Assembly (NCBI GenBank): GCA_964541615.1
Contig: CAZIRA010000001.1
Span: 1-64,000 of the forward strand
Source of the DNA: UPXZ01 sp964541615
Lineage (GTDB): Bacteria > Bacteroidota > Bacteroidia > Bacteroidales > Paludibacteraceae
Length of the DNA stretch: 64,000 nucleotides
Direction: 5' to 3'
The notes below the pieces were generated by a model. It was given only the letters and a program-made list of their open reading frames with translations. It ran no database searches and was not told where the DNA came from. The number at the start of each line of letters is the position of its first letter. Positions within the stretch are counted from its first letter, which is position 1. This document shows, piece by piece, positions 1 through 7,366 of this stretch. The position numbers and the translations under genes are program-made.

Positions 1-247
1 GCTTGATAATATGGAACACAAATTGCACGAATAACACAAATTGACACAAATTTTTAAATTTGAACAAGCAATTTGCGGTAATTAATGCATTATTTATTTC
101 TCGCAAAGACGCGAAATAGCAAAGAAAACTTGAACACAAATGACACAAATTAATAAAAACACGAAAGGTAAAATTTGTGTTATTCGTTAGATTTGCGTCA
201 TTCGTGTTACTTTTAGAATATCTGAAAAATCATTTTAATCAAATAAA
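1..247. repeat. Intergenic repeat island without a gene
   Basis: No plausible gene is present. The stretch is built from short A+T-rich words such as ACACAAAT, CACGAAT and GACACAAAT. A left arm (about 14-51) and a right arm (about 172-212) are imperfect inverted copies of each other. Between them, at 101-124, lies a motif made of degenerate GCAAAGACGC/GCAAAG units. Similar low-complexity words recur in intergenic DNA of many Bacteroidota genomes, which is general recollection and not a search. It lies just past the stop codon of pepD. Confidence 0.55.
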
Positions 248-1690
248 TCACAGTTCAGACAATATTCCCACCAACCATTCCCACGCTCTGCCAACAGCCG
301 GAATGTGTAGTCTTTCGTCAGGTGAATGGACTCCACGCATAGTTGGGCCGATGGAAATCATATCCAGATGCGGGTACTTTTTCAGGAAAAGTCCACACTC
401 CAATCCGGCGTGAATGGCTTTAATTTTGGGCGTTTGGTTGAACAATTTTTCGTAACTTTTTTCGGCTACTTTCAGCACATCGGAATTCAGGTTTGGTTTC
501 CAACCCGGATAACCGTCGCCGTGCGTAACTTTACATCCTGCTAATTTCAGCACCGCTTCTACCTGGTGAGCGATATCGTACTTCGCACTTTCTACCGAAC
601 TGCGCTGACTTGTGACTATTTTTACTACATTACCTTCGAGCATTTTCACTGATGCCAAATTCGTGGAAGTTTCCACTAAGCCAGGCATATCGGCACTCAT
701 CGCTTTGATGCCGTGCGGACAAGCATAAATGGCGTTAAGGAGTTTACGTGTGCTTTTTTTAGTCAATGTTTCTTCAGGAACATCCTCCGAATGAAGCGCC
801 AGGCGCATTTTAGTTTCCACTTCTTTGTTTTCACCCTCAATGTCGGATGCAATTTGATTGAAAATCACACGCACTTTTTCTTTGTCGGCATAAGGTACCA
901 CAGCAAGCGCAGACGCTTCGCGCGGAATGGCGTTGTGCAGGTTTCCACCGTCAATTTTTGCGATGCGCAAATCCATATCCTGCATCATATTCCACAGAAT
1001 GCGGTTCAGCACTTTGTTGGCATTGGCACGGCGTTTTTCAATGTCATCGCCGGAATGACCGCCAAGAAGTCCGGACACATTTACCGAAAATGCAAAATAA
1101 CCATCGGGCGTTTTACGGGTTTTGTATCGCAGACGTGCTGTTGTATCAATACCTCCGGCGCATCCCACGAAAATCTCACCATCGTCCTCCGAATCCAGGT
1201 TGATAAGCACATCGCCTGTCAGAAAATTCTCTTCCAGGGCAAAAGCTCCTGTCAGTCCCGTTTCCTCATCTGTGGTGAAAAGACACTCAATTTTTGGGTG
1301 TTTCAGGTCGTTAGAAGAAAGCACGGCAAGCATCAGCGCCATCCCGATGCCGTTGTCCGCACCAAGTGTGGTTCCTTTGGCATGAAGCCATTCGCCACGG
1401 ATTTCGGTTTGAATGGCGTCATTCTCAAAATCGAATTCCACACCTTTGTTTTTCTCACAAACCATATCCATATGTGCTTGCAAAATAACGGTTTTCTTAT
1501 CTTCGTAACCCACAGTAGCAGGCTTTACAATCAGCACATTACCGGCTTTGTCAGTCTTTGTTTCAAAGTTGTTTTTTTCTCCATATTCCTGCAAGAATGC
1601 ACGGATTTTCTCTTCTTTTTTTGATGGACGTGGAATTTGCGTAATCTCGTAAAAATGGTTCCAAACGATTTTGGGTTCTAAGTTTTTCAT
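248..1690 (-). CDS. pepD: Aminoacyl-histidine dipeptidase (PepD, peptidase family M20C)
   Basis: Cytosolic zinc dipeptidase that cleaves Xaa-His dipeptides and other short peptides. The 480-residue length matches the family. Metal and active-site motifs are visible: the QAHMDMVCEKN segment near residue 91 (metal-binding His and catalytic Asp), GADNGIG near residue 115, TTDEETGLTGA near residue 139 (general base and ligand Glu), NLDSEDDG near 165, and a C-terminal IHAGLECGLF followed by SIGPTMRGVHSPDE. There is no signal peptide. It follows the barrel gene on the same strand, with a G/C-tract repeat in the gap ending 10 nt before this start codon. The assignment is secure; the exact substrate range cannot be read from sequence. 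Confidence 0.93.
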   Translation of the reverse strand: MKNLEPKIVWNHFYEITQIPRPSKKEEKIRAFLQEYGEKNNFETKTDKAGNVLIVKPATVGYEDKKTVILQAHMDMVCEKNKGVEFDFENDAIQTEIRGEWLHAKGTTLGADNGIGMALMLAVLSSNDLKHPKIECLFTTDEETGLTGAFALEENFLTGDVLINLDSEDDGEIFVGCAGGIDTTARLRYKTRKTPDGYFAFSVNVSGLLGGHSGDDIEKRRANANKVLNRILWNMMQDMDLRIAKIDGGNLHNAIPREASALAVVPYADKEKVRVIFNQIASDIEGENKEVETKMRLALHSEDVPEETLTKKSTRKLLNAIYACPHGIKAMSADMPGLVETSTNLASVKMLEGNVVKIVTSQRSSVESAKYDIAHQVEAVLKLAGCKVTHGDGYPGWKPNLNSDVLKVAEKSYEKLFNQTPKIKAIHAGLECGLFLKKYPHLDMISIGPTMRGVHSPDERLHIPAVGRAWEWLVGILSEL

Positions 1691-1700
1691 AAGCGTAAAT

Positions 1701-1735
1701 GCCCCCTAAATCCCTCTCAAGGGGGACTTAAAGAG
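1701..1735 (+). repeat. G/C-tract palindromic element, copy A (single, forward)
   Basis: Reads GCCCCCTAAATCCCTCTC and continues into AAGGGGGACTTAAAG. The C-tract and G-tract can pair. The same pattern, with the order C-tract, TAA/TCC, C-tract, AAGGGG, ACTTAA, is found at eight other places in this window. Here it lies in the 116-bp gap between two co-directional genes. On the minus strand its G-rich arm ends 10 nt before the pepD start codon. Confidence 0.7.
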
Positions 1736-1806
1736 CGGAAATTTAATTTATATGATTTGAATTAATAATAGTCTGTGTTCTAATTGTCTATTTTCTAAAA
1801 GTCTAA

Positions 1807-2475
1807 CTAAAATTTATACCGTGTAAATGTATTCAAATACGTTGCCTTCTTCTTGATATCTGCAAGGACTTCACCGCTTTCATTAACTAAATAATTTTTT
1901 TCCAGGTTGGTGAGTGATGCGCCAAGCTTCAATCCTAAGTCAAAACGTTCATTAAAAGTGTAAAATACACCAAATTGCATGCCTACATCAACCCGATTTT
2001 TTTGATAATAATTCATTAAGTTCACGCTTCCGTCGATGCCTTCATTTTTCAGACGCGCTCTGAGTAAATATGCAATTTCCGGTCCGATACTTAATGTAAT
2101 TGGCTGCTGAATTTTATATTCAAGTAAAATCGGCATTTGTATATACGACAAGTAGTTCTTATTATATGCAAGGTCATTATTATCAATAAATTTGTTTGAA
2201 TATCCTTTTTGAATAAAACCCGGTTCGACAGCGACAGCAGCTAAATCATTAATTGGACAGGATATGTATAAATTAAAATTATACGAAGGAACTATAAAAT
2301 TTTTAGGAATACCAAGTTCTATATCAGTTGTGTACTCATTTTTTTCCGGGAAATAATTATATGCCGAAGCTAGTCCTCCACCTGCCTGAACTCCAAATTT
2401 GAGACTTTGAGCACTCGTACTGAATGTTGAGTAAAGTAAAAAAAACACAATAAAAAGATTATTTTTTGACTTCAT
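1807..2475 (-). CDS. Outer-membrane beta-barrel protein (PorT-like porin family)
   Basis: Predicted secreted 222-residue protein. An N-terminal signal peptide of about 22 residues ends at TSAQ. It is followed by alternating amphipathic stretches (LKFGVQAGGGLASAY, VDVGMQFGVFYTF, FDLGLKLGASL) typical of small eight-strand barrels of the Bacteroidota PorT/OmpW-like type. The C-terminal residue is Phe, as expected for BamA recognition. Function beyond an outer-membrane location is unknown; many paralogues of this fold exist per genome. It lies upstream of pepD on the same strand, with no obvious terminator between them apart from the repeat element. Confidence 0.7.
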   Translation of the reverse strand: MKSKNNLFIVFFLLYSTFSTSAQSLKFGVQAGGGLASAYNYFPEKNEYTTDIELGIPKNFIVPSYNFNLYISCPINDLAAVAVEPGFIQKGYSNKFIDNNDLAYNKNYLSYIQMPILLEYKIQQPITLSIGPEIAYLLRARLKNEGIDGSVNLMNYYQKNRVDVGMQFGVFYTFNERFDLGLKLGASLTNLEKNYLVNESGEVLADIKKKATYLNTFTRYKF

Positions 2476-2542
2476 CGTTTAAAGTGATTGATAATCTGCA
2501 AATATACTCATTTTATGCTAAAACCGCTGATTATTCTCACGG

Positions 2543-2938
2543 TTATTGCCTGGAAAAAGTCAATTTATCGCCATCCACGTAGCCATTATCCAAAGTCATT
2601 TCATTTTCCGTTTTTAAATAAAGATACTGTGTCCCATTAATTATCAAAGTCATGCTTTGAAATGTGGTAGAAAGCGAATTTTGCAACTGCAACGAATAAG
2701 GATAATTGCCGTTGTTTATGTAATAATCACCTGAATTATTCCCCGTAACTGTAACTTCAGAACTGCCAAAGTCGAAAATAATATTTTTCGACGACAAATC
2801 TATACTCTGCTGTGCAAAAGCATTTTCAACTTTCATCAGCTTCCATTTTCCCTGAACATCGAGCGTTGGTGAGTTGTTATTACATGCAATGAAAACAACC
2901 ACAATGAGTGCAAAAATTATTTTTTTTATCATTTTCAA
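2543..2938 (-). CDS. Small lipoprotein with lipocalin-like fold
   Basis: 131 residues. The signal peptide ends in the lipobox FIACNN, so the protein is probably lipidated at Cys19. The mature part begins with a WKLMKVENA segment and has alternating beta stretches (YLYLKTENEMTL, GYVDGDKLTFSR). This resembles the small lipocalin-like lipoproteins common in Bacteroidales, in which the GKW..L.. motif opens the barrel. No catalytic residues are evident and the ligand is unknown. It precedes the barrel gene on the same strand by about 67 bp and could be cotranscribed with it. Confidence 0.6.
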   Translation of the reverse strand: MKMIKKIIFALIVVVFIACNNNSPTLDVQGKWKLMKVENAFAQQSIDLSSKNIIFDFGSSEVTVTGNNSGDYYINNGNYPYSLQLQNSLSTTFQSMTLIINGTQYLYLKTENEMTLDNGYVDGDKLTFSRQ

Positions 2939-3098
2939 AAATTAAGGGTTATATTCTTATAGATGATTTTTAACACGAAAACGTTGCATCGGTTGACGTA
3001 AAAAGTAGTATATTTACAGATTTTTAACAGAAAAGCCACAAAAGATCGAAGAACGAAGCGTGAATTCAGAAGAATGATGAGTTTTTTTACAACAAATA

Positions 3099-3208
3099 AC
3101 TATCGTCTGAAGGACAACTATCAGCGAAGCTAATATCGTCCGAAGGACAAATATCGGCAAAACTACTATCGTCCGAAGGACAAATATCGGCAAAGCCAAC
3201 TATCGCTC
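3099..3208. repeat. 33-bp tandem repeat, three copies plus a partial fourth
   Basis: The word TATCGTC, or a close variant, starts at 3101, 3134, 3167 and 3201, giving periods of 33, 33 and 34. Each unit contains a GAAGGACAA core followed by TATC(A/G)GC. Copies two and three are nearly identical and copy one is more diverged. The array sits directly upstream of the MFS exporter gene. A short open frame on each strand through it is a by-product of the 33-nt (11-codon) period. Confidence 0.75.
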
Positions 3209-3233
3209 ATAACACAAAAATCATTAAGCAAAA

Positions 3234-4634
3234 ATGAATTGGACTAAAAAACAAGTTTCCATCCTGCTGATTATTTCCATAACTTCTTTTATGGGAACTT
3301 TTCTGATTTCATCCATCAATATTGCCTTGCCTTCCATTGAAAAATCGCTTGGAATGGATGCCGTGATGCTGAGCTGGGTGGTCACGTCGTTTTTGCTTTC
3401 TACAGCCATGTTTTTACTTCCCGTGGGGCGCTGGGGCGACAATTCGGGCATAGGGAAACTGTATAAAATCGGACTGATAATTTTTACGCTCGGATCAATT
3501 GCATGCGCTTTGGCTCCAACAGGAAAATGGCTTATCGTTGCAAGGTTTTTTCAGGGAATTGGTGCTGCTTTCACAAACACCACAGGTCAGGCAATTCTCG
3601 TTTCGGCATTTCCTCCGCAACATCGCGGGCGAGTGATTGGAATCTCTGTATCATCGGTTTATCTTGGTTTATCGTTTGGTCCGTTTTTCGGCGGAATGCT
3701 CACACAGCAACTTGGTTGGCATTCAATTTTTGTTGTTAGTGCCTTGTTGGGATTAATTTCTACGTTGATAGCATTCCGTTTTTTGGATAAAGATGAAGTG
3801 CAACACAACAAATCGGGTAATATGGATTTCAAAGGACTTATCACATTTATGCTTGGTCTGGTGTGTCTGGTGTACGGTTCCTCTCAGATTCCCGATACGA
3901 AAGGTTGGCTGATAATGGGCGGTGGATTGCTATCGCTTGTTCTGTTCTGGATTATTGAAACCAAGGAAAAAATACCGGTAATCGACACGAAAATGTACAC
4001 CAAAAACCGTCTTTTTGCCTACTCGAATTTAGCTGCACTCATCAACTATTGCGCAACGGCTGCCATCGTATTCTTTTTGAGTCTTTACCTTCAAAAAGTA
4101 CAGCAACTCACGCCACAGCAGGCAGGTCTTATACTGATTGCTCAGCCAATTATGATGACTGTTTTCTCGCCTTTTGTCGGACGACTATCCGATAAGTTTG
4201 AGGCGCGCTATTTTGCAACTATTGGAATGGCAATGTGCAGTATAGGATTGGCATCGATGGCATTTCTGACAAGTGAAACCCCGCATTGGATTATCGTTGC
4301 TATCTTGCTATGGGTGGGACTGGGATTTGCACTGTTTTCATCGCCAAATATGAACATCATCATGAGTTCAGTGGATCGCTCACAGTACGGACAAGCGTCA
4401 GGTTCGGCTGCATCCATGCGGATTATCGGGCAGATTATCAGCATGACGATTGTTACCTTGCTTTTTGCCGGAATGTTTGGTGGAAATGGAATAAACGAAG
4501 TTACAAATTCGATTTTTCTCAAAGCAATGAAATGGGGATTTCTGACTTTCGCCGGAATTAGTTTAGTGGGAATTTATTTTTCAGTAAAGAGAAGCCCCCA
4601 CCAAACCTCCCCCTCAAGGGGAGGCTTTAAGTGA
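3234..4634 (+). CDS. MFS drug/solute exporter (DHA2, EmrB/QacA-like)
   Basis: Inner-membrane proton-driven exporter of the 14-helix DHA2 type; the substrate is unknown. The N-terminal helix starts near residue 9 (VSILLIISITSFMGTF). The loop GRWGDNSGIGKLYKIG (about residues 66-81) is the family motif A, and helix 5 carries a motif-C-like region (SVSSVYLGLSFGPFFGGML). The protein is 466 residues, somewhat short for 14 helices. The last 14 residues (SPHQTSPSRGGFK) are encoded by a G/C-tract repeat element and are unlikely to be ancestral. The start ATG follows an A-rich leader. The rhomboid gene follows on the same strand. Confidence 0.85.
   Translation: MNWTKKQVSILLIISITSFMGTFLISSINIALPSIEKSLGMDAVMLSWVVTSFLLSTAMFLLPVGRWGDNSGIGKLYKIGLIIFTLGSIACALAPTGKWLIVARFFQGIGAAFTNTTGQAILVSAFPPQHRGRVIGISVSSVYLGLSFGPFFGGMLTQQLGWHSIFVVSALLGLISTLIAFRFLDKDEVQHNKSGNMDFKGLITFMLGLVCLVYGSSQIPDTKGWLIMGGGLLSLVLFWIIETKEKIPVIDTKMYTKNRLFAYSNLAALINYCATAAIVFFLSLYLQKVQQLTPQQAGLILIAQPIMMTVFSPFVGRLSDKFEARYFATIGMAMCSIGLASMAFLTSETPHWIIVAILLWVGLGFALFSSPNMNIIMSSVDRSQYGQASGSAASMRIIGQIISMTIVTLLFAGMFGGNGINEVTNSIFLKAMKWGFLTFAGISLVGIYFSVKRSPHQTSPSRGGFK
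4591..4630 (+). repeat. G/C-tract palindromic element, copy B (forward arm of a pair)
   Basis: Begins AAGCCCCCACC and contains CTCCCCCTCAAGGGGAGG. It lies inside the 3' end of the MFS reading frame and supplies its last codons and the approach to its stop. It faces copy C across about 43 bp of A+T-rich DNA in inverted orientation. Confidence 0.7.
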
Positions 4635-4673
4635 GTGCAATTAATTATTTCAATATATATTTATCAACTTTTT

Positions 4674-4709
4674 AATTCTTTAAATTCTCCTTTAGGGGTT
4701 AGGGGCTTA
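4674..4709 (-). repeat. G/C-tract palindromic element, copy C (reverse arm of a pair)
   Basis: Reverse-complement copy of the family: CTCCTTTAGGGG, then TTAGGGGCTT, preceded by the TTTAAATT tail seen in other copies. Together with copy B it could fold the MFS-rhomboid gap into one long hairpin. Its G-rich arm ends 6 nt before the rhomboid start codon. Confidence 0.7.
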
Positions 4710-4714
4710 CTTAT

Positions 4715-5371
4715 ATGCTTACATTTATCATCATCGCCATCACTTCATTTATCTCATACCGAGCGTTTAACAATCAGGCTTTGGCCGAGAAACTCATTTT
4801 CTATCCGCCCGCGGTAAAGCGAAACGGTTGGTACCGGCTTTTTTCTTACGGAGTGCTTCACGCGGACTACACACACCTGATTTTCAATATGCTGACTTTA
4901 TTTATTTTCGGGACGTATATTGAGCGATTTTTCAAATCTACATTGGGTGAAACCGAAGGCGGTATTTGGTATATAGTGCTGTATGTTACGGCACTCTTCA
5001 TATCTATTCTGCCAACCTATATCAAACAAAAAGACAACCACTACTACCGGGGATTGGGCGCATCCGGTGCGGTCTCGGCGGTGGTTTTTGCCTATATTCT
5101 GATAAATCCGATGAGTTTTATGGGCATTATGTTTATCCCGATTATGCTTCCTGCGTTTCTTTTTGGGATAATTTACGTGGTGCTTTCCATTTATTTGGAG
5201 AAAAAGCAAGCAGGCAATGTAAACCATTCGGCGCACATTGCAGGTGGAATCTACGGAATTTTATTTGTAACGATTTTATTTTCAGTATTGATTAAGGCGA
5301 ATATGCTGTCGCATTTTTTCAGTCAAATAAAAATTGATTCTATTGGTGATTTATTCCATTTTGGATATTAA
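4715..5371 (+). CDS. Rhomboid-family intramembrane serine protease
   Basis: Polytopic membrane protease that cleaves transmembrane segments. The 218-residue protein shows the rhomboid core: an HADYTHLIFNMLTL segment (about residues 49-62), the catalytic Ser in GLGASGAVSA (about residue 113), and the catalytic His in NHSAHIAGGIYG (about residue 172). Hydrophobic helices surround each motif. Substrates are unknown. It lies downstream of the MFS gene and ends at a strong bidirectional terminator shared with the convergent yceI-like gene. The G-tract of repeat copy C lies where a Shine-Dalgarno sequence would be. Confidence 0.9.
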   Translation: MLTFIIIAITSFISYRAFNNQALAEKLIFYPPAVKRNGWYRLFSYGVLHADYTHLIFNMLTLFIFGTYIERFFKSTLGETEGGIWYIVLYVTALFISILPTYIKQKDNHYYRGLGASGAVSAVVFAYILINPMSFMGIMFIPIMLPAFLFGIIYVVLSIYLEKKQAGNVNHSAHIAGGIYGILFVTILFSVLIKANMLSHFFSQIKIDSIGDLFHFGY

Positions 5372-5387
5372 TTCATCACATAGAACA

Positions 5388-5416
5388 TAAAAAAACCGAC
5401 TAAAGTCGGTTTTTTT
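5388..5416. terminator. Bidirectional rho-independent terminator
   Basis: A-tract, stem ACCGAC/GTCGGT with loop TAAA, then a T-tract. It lies between convergent genes (rhomboid and YceI) and can serve both. Confidence 0.85.
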
Positions 5417-5435
5417 ATTCTATTCAACTATATTT

Positions 5436-6002
5436 TTATTTCTGCTCTTTGAATTCCAGATACAGATAAATAGTTACATCTTTACCAACTGATGTCAGAT
5501 CCGGATCATATGCTACGTTGTAGTCAAAACGGTTGATAGTGGTTTTAGCAGAAAAACCGTGGATTTCGGCACCATCCTTAGCTTTGTTTTTCCCACCCAT
5601 TTTCACGTCAAAAGTTACCTGACGAGTTACGTCTTTAATGGTCAAATTTCCAGTCAGTTTGTATTTCTTCCCTGATTTTTTGAAAGAAGTGCTGGAAAAT
5701 GTCATATGAGGAAATTTTTCCACCTCAAAGAAATCTGCACTCCGCAAGTGATTGTCCCTCGGCGTCACGCTCGTGTTGATGCTGTTAACATCTACCGTAA
5801 AATCTACTTTTGCAGTTTTGAAATCAGAACCTGTAATTATACCGTCGAATTTTTCAAATTTTCCATTTACAAAACTAATTCCCAGGTGCTTTACTTTGAA
5901 ATTGATGGAACTGTGGTATGGATCCACTTTATAGATTGTCTGTGAGAACAATCCGCTGCTAATAAAAAGTGCTGACAAAAGCACAAATAAACTTTTTTTC
6001 AT
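5436..6002 (-). CDS. YceI-family periplasmic lipid-binding protein
   Basis: 188 residues with a cleavable signal peptide (about residues 1-20, ending GLFSQ). The mature chain shows the family pattern: YKVDPYHSSINFKVKHLG at the start, the FDGIITG strand, RDNHLRSADFFEVEKFPHMTF in the middle, and the GNLTIKDVTRQVTFDV strand. YceI proteins form a lipocalin-like barrel that binds isoprenoid chains in the periplasm. The ligand here is not known. The gene is transcribed alone and ends at the shared terminator with the rhomboid gene. Confidence 0.9.
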   Translation of the reverse strand: MKKSLFVLLSALFISSGLFSQTIYKVDPYHSSINFKVKHLGISFVNGKFEKFDGIITGSDFKTAKVDFTVDVNSINTSVTPRDNHLRSADFFEVEKFPHMTFSSTSFKKSGKKYKLTGNLTIKDVTRQVTFDVKMGGKNKAKDGAEIHGFSAKTTINRFDYNVAYDPDLTSVGKDVTIYLYLEFKEQK

Positions 6003-6251
6003 ATATTTTTTTTTGAATTAATAATTACTTATTTTTACAGAGTAACAATGAGAATGAACAATTGGTTTCATAATTATTTTTTATATGACATTCAAAAACC
6101 TGATACAGCTACTTTTATAAATTCTCAACGTACATTTAACGCTAAAACAAACACCTGATAATCAGCAAAATAATATCACTTATAAATTCGGCACATAATT
6201 TGCTTTTAACATAATACAAAAAAGGAATTAACCCTTTAATAAATTCACATC

Positions 6252-7181
6252 ATGAAAAAATTATTACTTAAATCGGCAGTTGCAGCAATGGTAGTATTTT
6301 CTGCATTTTTCTTTTCAGGTTGTGGTACCTACTACGGTGCTCCTCAATCAAGCAGTGTTACTGTATATGATTATGCATACAATAATCCGATTTGGGCACC
6401 GACTTACTATTCGGGCGCTCGTTACTACTATTTCCCTGACATTGAGTGCTATTACGATCTGGCAACCCGCGACTTCGTTGTGTTGAACATGGGTCAATGG
6501 ATATTTGTTCCGTCGATTGCACCATTCTACTCCACCTACGACTTATTTAACAGCTACATCATTGTAGTAAACACGAGAGTTTACCAACCCTGGATGCACC
6601 ATCACTACTATGTGAGAAGCTATCCAAGATACTACTACATAGACTATTACGACTACAGCAATATCCCTTACGTGCGTGGTTTCAATGAAAACCAAAAGGG
6701 AGCTATCTACTATAACGACAACGAGCGTCAGAAAGCCAGACCTTGGGACGACCGCAATATCCGCAGCAACCGCAACTTCACTTATTCAAGTGCAGACCGT
6801 CGCGTACAGCAAGAAACCACAAGAAAGGTGAATCAGGAACGTGCAACTAACGTGGACAGAACCCGCACTACTACTGCTCCTACCGGAACACGCCAAACTT
6901 CCACTACGGCTACAACTCCGACTCGTACCTCTACTACGACCCGCGATGCTTCTGTAACTACACCGACTCGTTCTTCGTCAACTCCGACAAACAGAACGCA
7001 GACTCAGCAGACTACGACAACAAGACGTTCGAATACGAATTACTACGGAAACGAAATCGGAAATCCAGTACGTGTAGAACCACAAATGCGCAGATCTGAA
7101 AGTACAACTACTAGAAGTTCAGGAACGACCACAGCTCCTGCCCGCTCCAGCTCCAGTTCAAGCACAGATTCAAGAAGATAA
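6252..7181 (+). CDS. Tyr-rich lipoprotein with low-complexity Thr/Ser/Arg tail
   Basis: 309-residue predicted lipoprotein of unknown function. The signal peptide ends in the lipobox FFSGCG (Cys near residue 24). The first half (about residues 25-160) is extremely rich in Tyr (PTYYSGARYYYFPD, YPRYYYIDYYDY) with few charges. The second half (about residues 175-309) is low-complexity and built from Thr, Ser, Arg, Gln and Pro. This looks like a surface lipoprotein with a compact head and a disordered, basic, possibly O-glycosylated tail. Bacteroidota O-glycosylation sites of the D-S/T-A/I/L/V/M/T type are plausible in the tail but not demonstrable. An A-rich stretch containing AAAAAAGGAATT precedes the start. 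A terminator follows directly. Confidence 0.75.
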   Translation: MKKLLLKSAVAAMVVFSAFFFSGCGTYYGAPQSSSVTVYDYAYNNPIWAPTYYSGARYYYFPDIECYYDLATRDFVVLNMGQWIFVPSIAPFYSTYDLFNSYIIVVNTRVYQPWMHHHYYVRSYPRYYYIDYYDYSNIPYVRGFNENQKGAIYYNDNERQKARPWDDRNIRSNRNFTYSSADRRVQQETTRKVNQERATNVDRTRTTTAPTGTRQTSTTATTPTRTSTTTRDASVTTPTRSSSTPTNRTQTQQTTTTRRSNTNYYGNEIGNPVRVEPQMRRSESTTTRSSGTTTAPARSSSSSSTDSRR

Positions 7182-7204
7182 TTTGTAAAACAATATCTCT
7201 CCTT

Positions 7205-7235
7205 AAAAGCGAAATCGAAAGGTTTCGCTTTTTAT
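7205..7235 (+). terminator. Rho-independent terminator after the Tyr-rich lipoprotein
   Basis: Stem AAAAGCGAAA/TTTCGCTTTT with an 8-nt loop, followed by TTATTTT. Confidence 0.8.
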
Positions 7236-7316
7236 TTTCACTTTATATTCTCAAAACACACCAAAATGACTTCAATTTCAAACCGCATAACCCACTCAAA
7301 ATCAAAATTTAATTCG

Positions 7317-7324
7317 TACCTTTG
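7317..7324 (+). promoter_or_regulatory. Bacteroidota -7 box (TACCTTTG) for pnp
   Basis: Matches TAnnTTTG. It gives a predicted leader of roughly 35 nt before the pnp ATG. No good -33 TTTG is seen at the usual distance. Confidence 0.5.
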
Positions 7325-7366
7325 CACACGAAATTTTAAAGTTTAAAATAAATTAATGTAATTTTT

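Noticed and set aside
713..1624. 303-codon plus-strand open frame opposite pepD
   Set aside because: It is antisense to a secure gene, and its Cys/His/Phe-rich composition is typical of a shadow frame.
3014..3199. 61-codon minus-strand open frame with repeated LPIFVLRTI units
   Set aside because: It is a translation of the 33-bp DNA tandem repeat; the period is a multiple of three, so frames stay open by chance. No start context, signal or homology was recognised.
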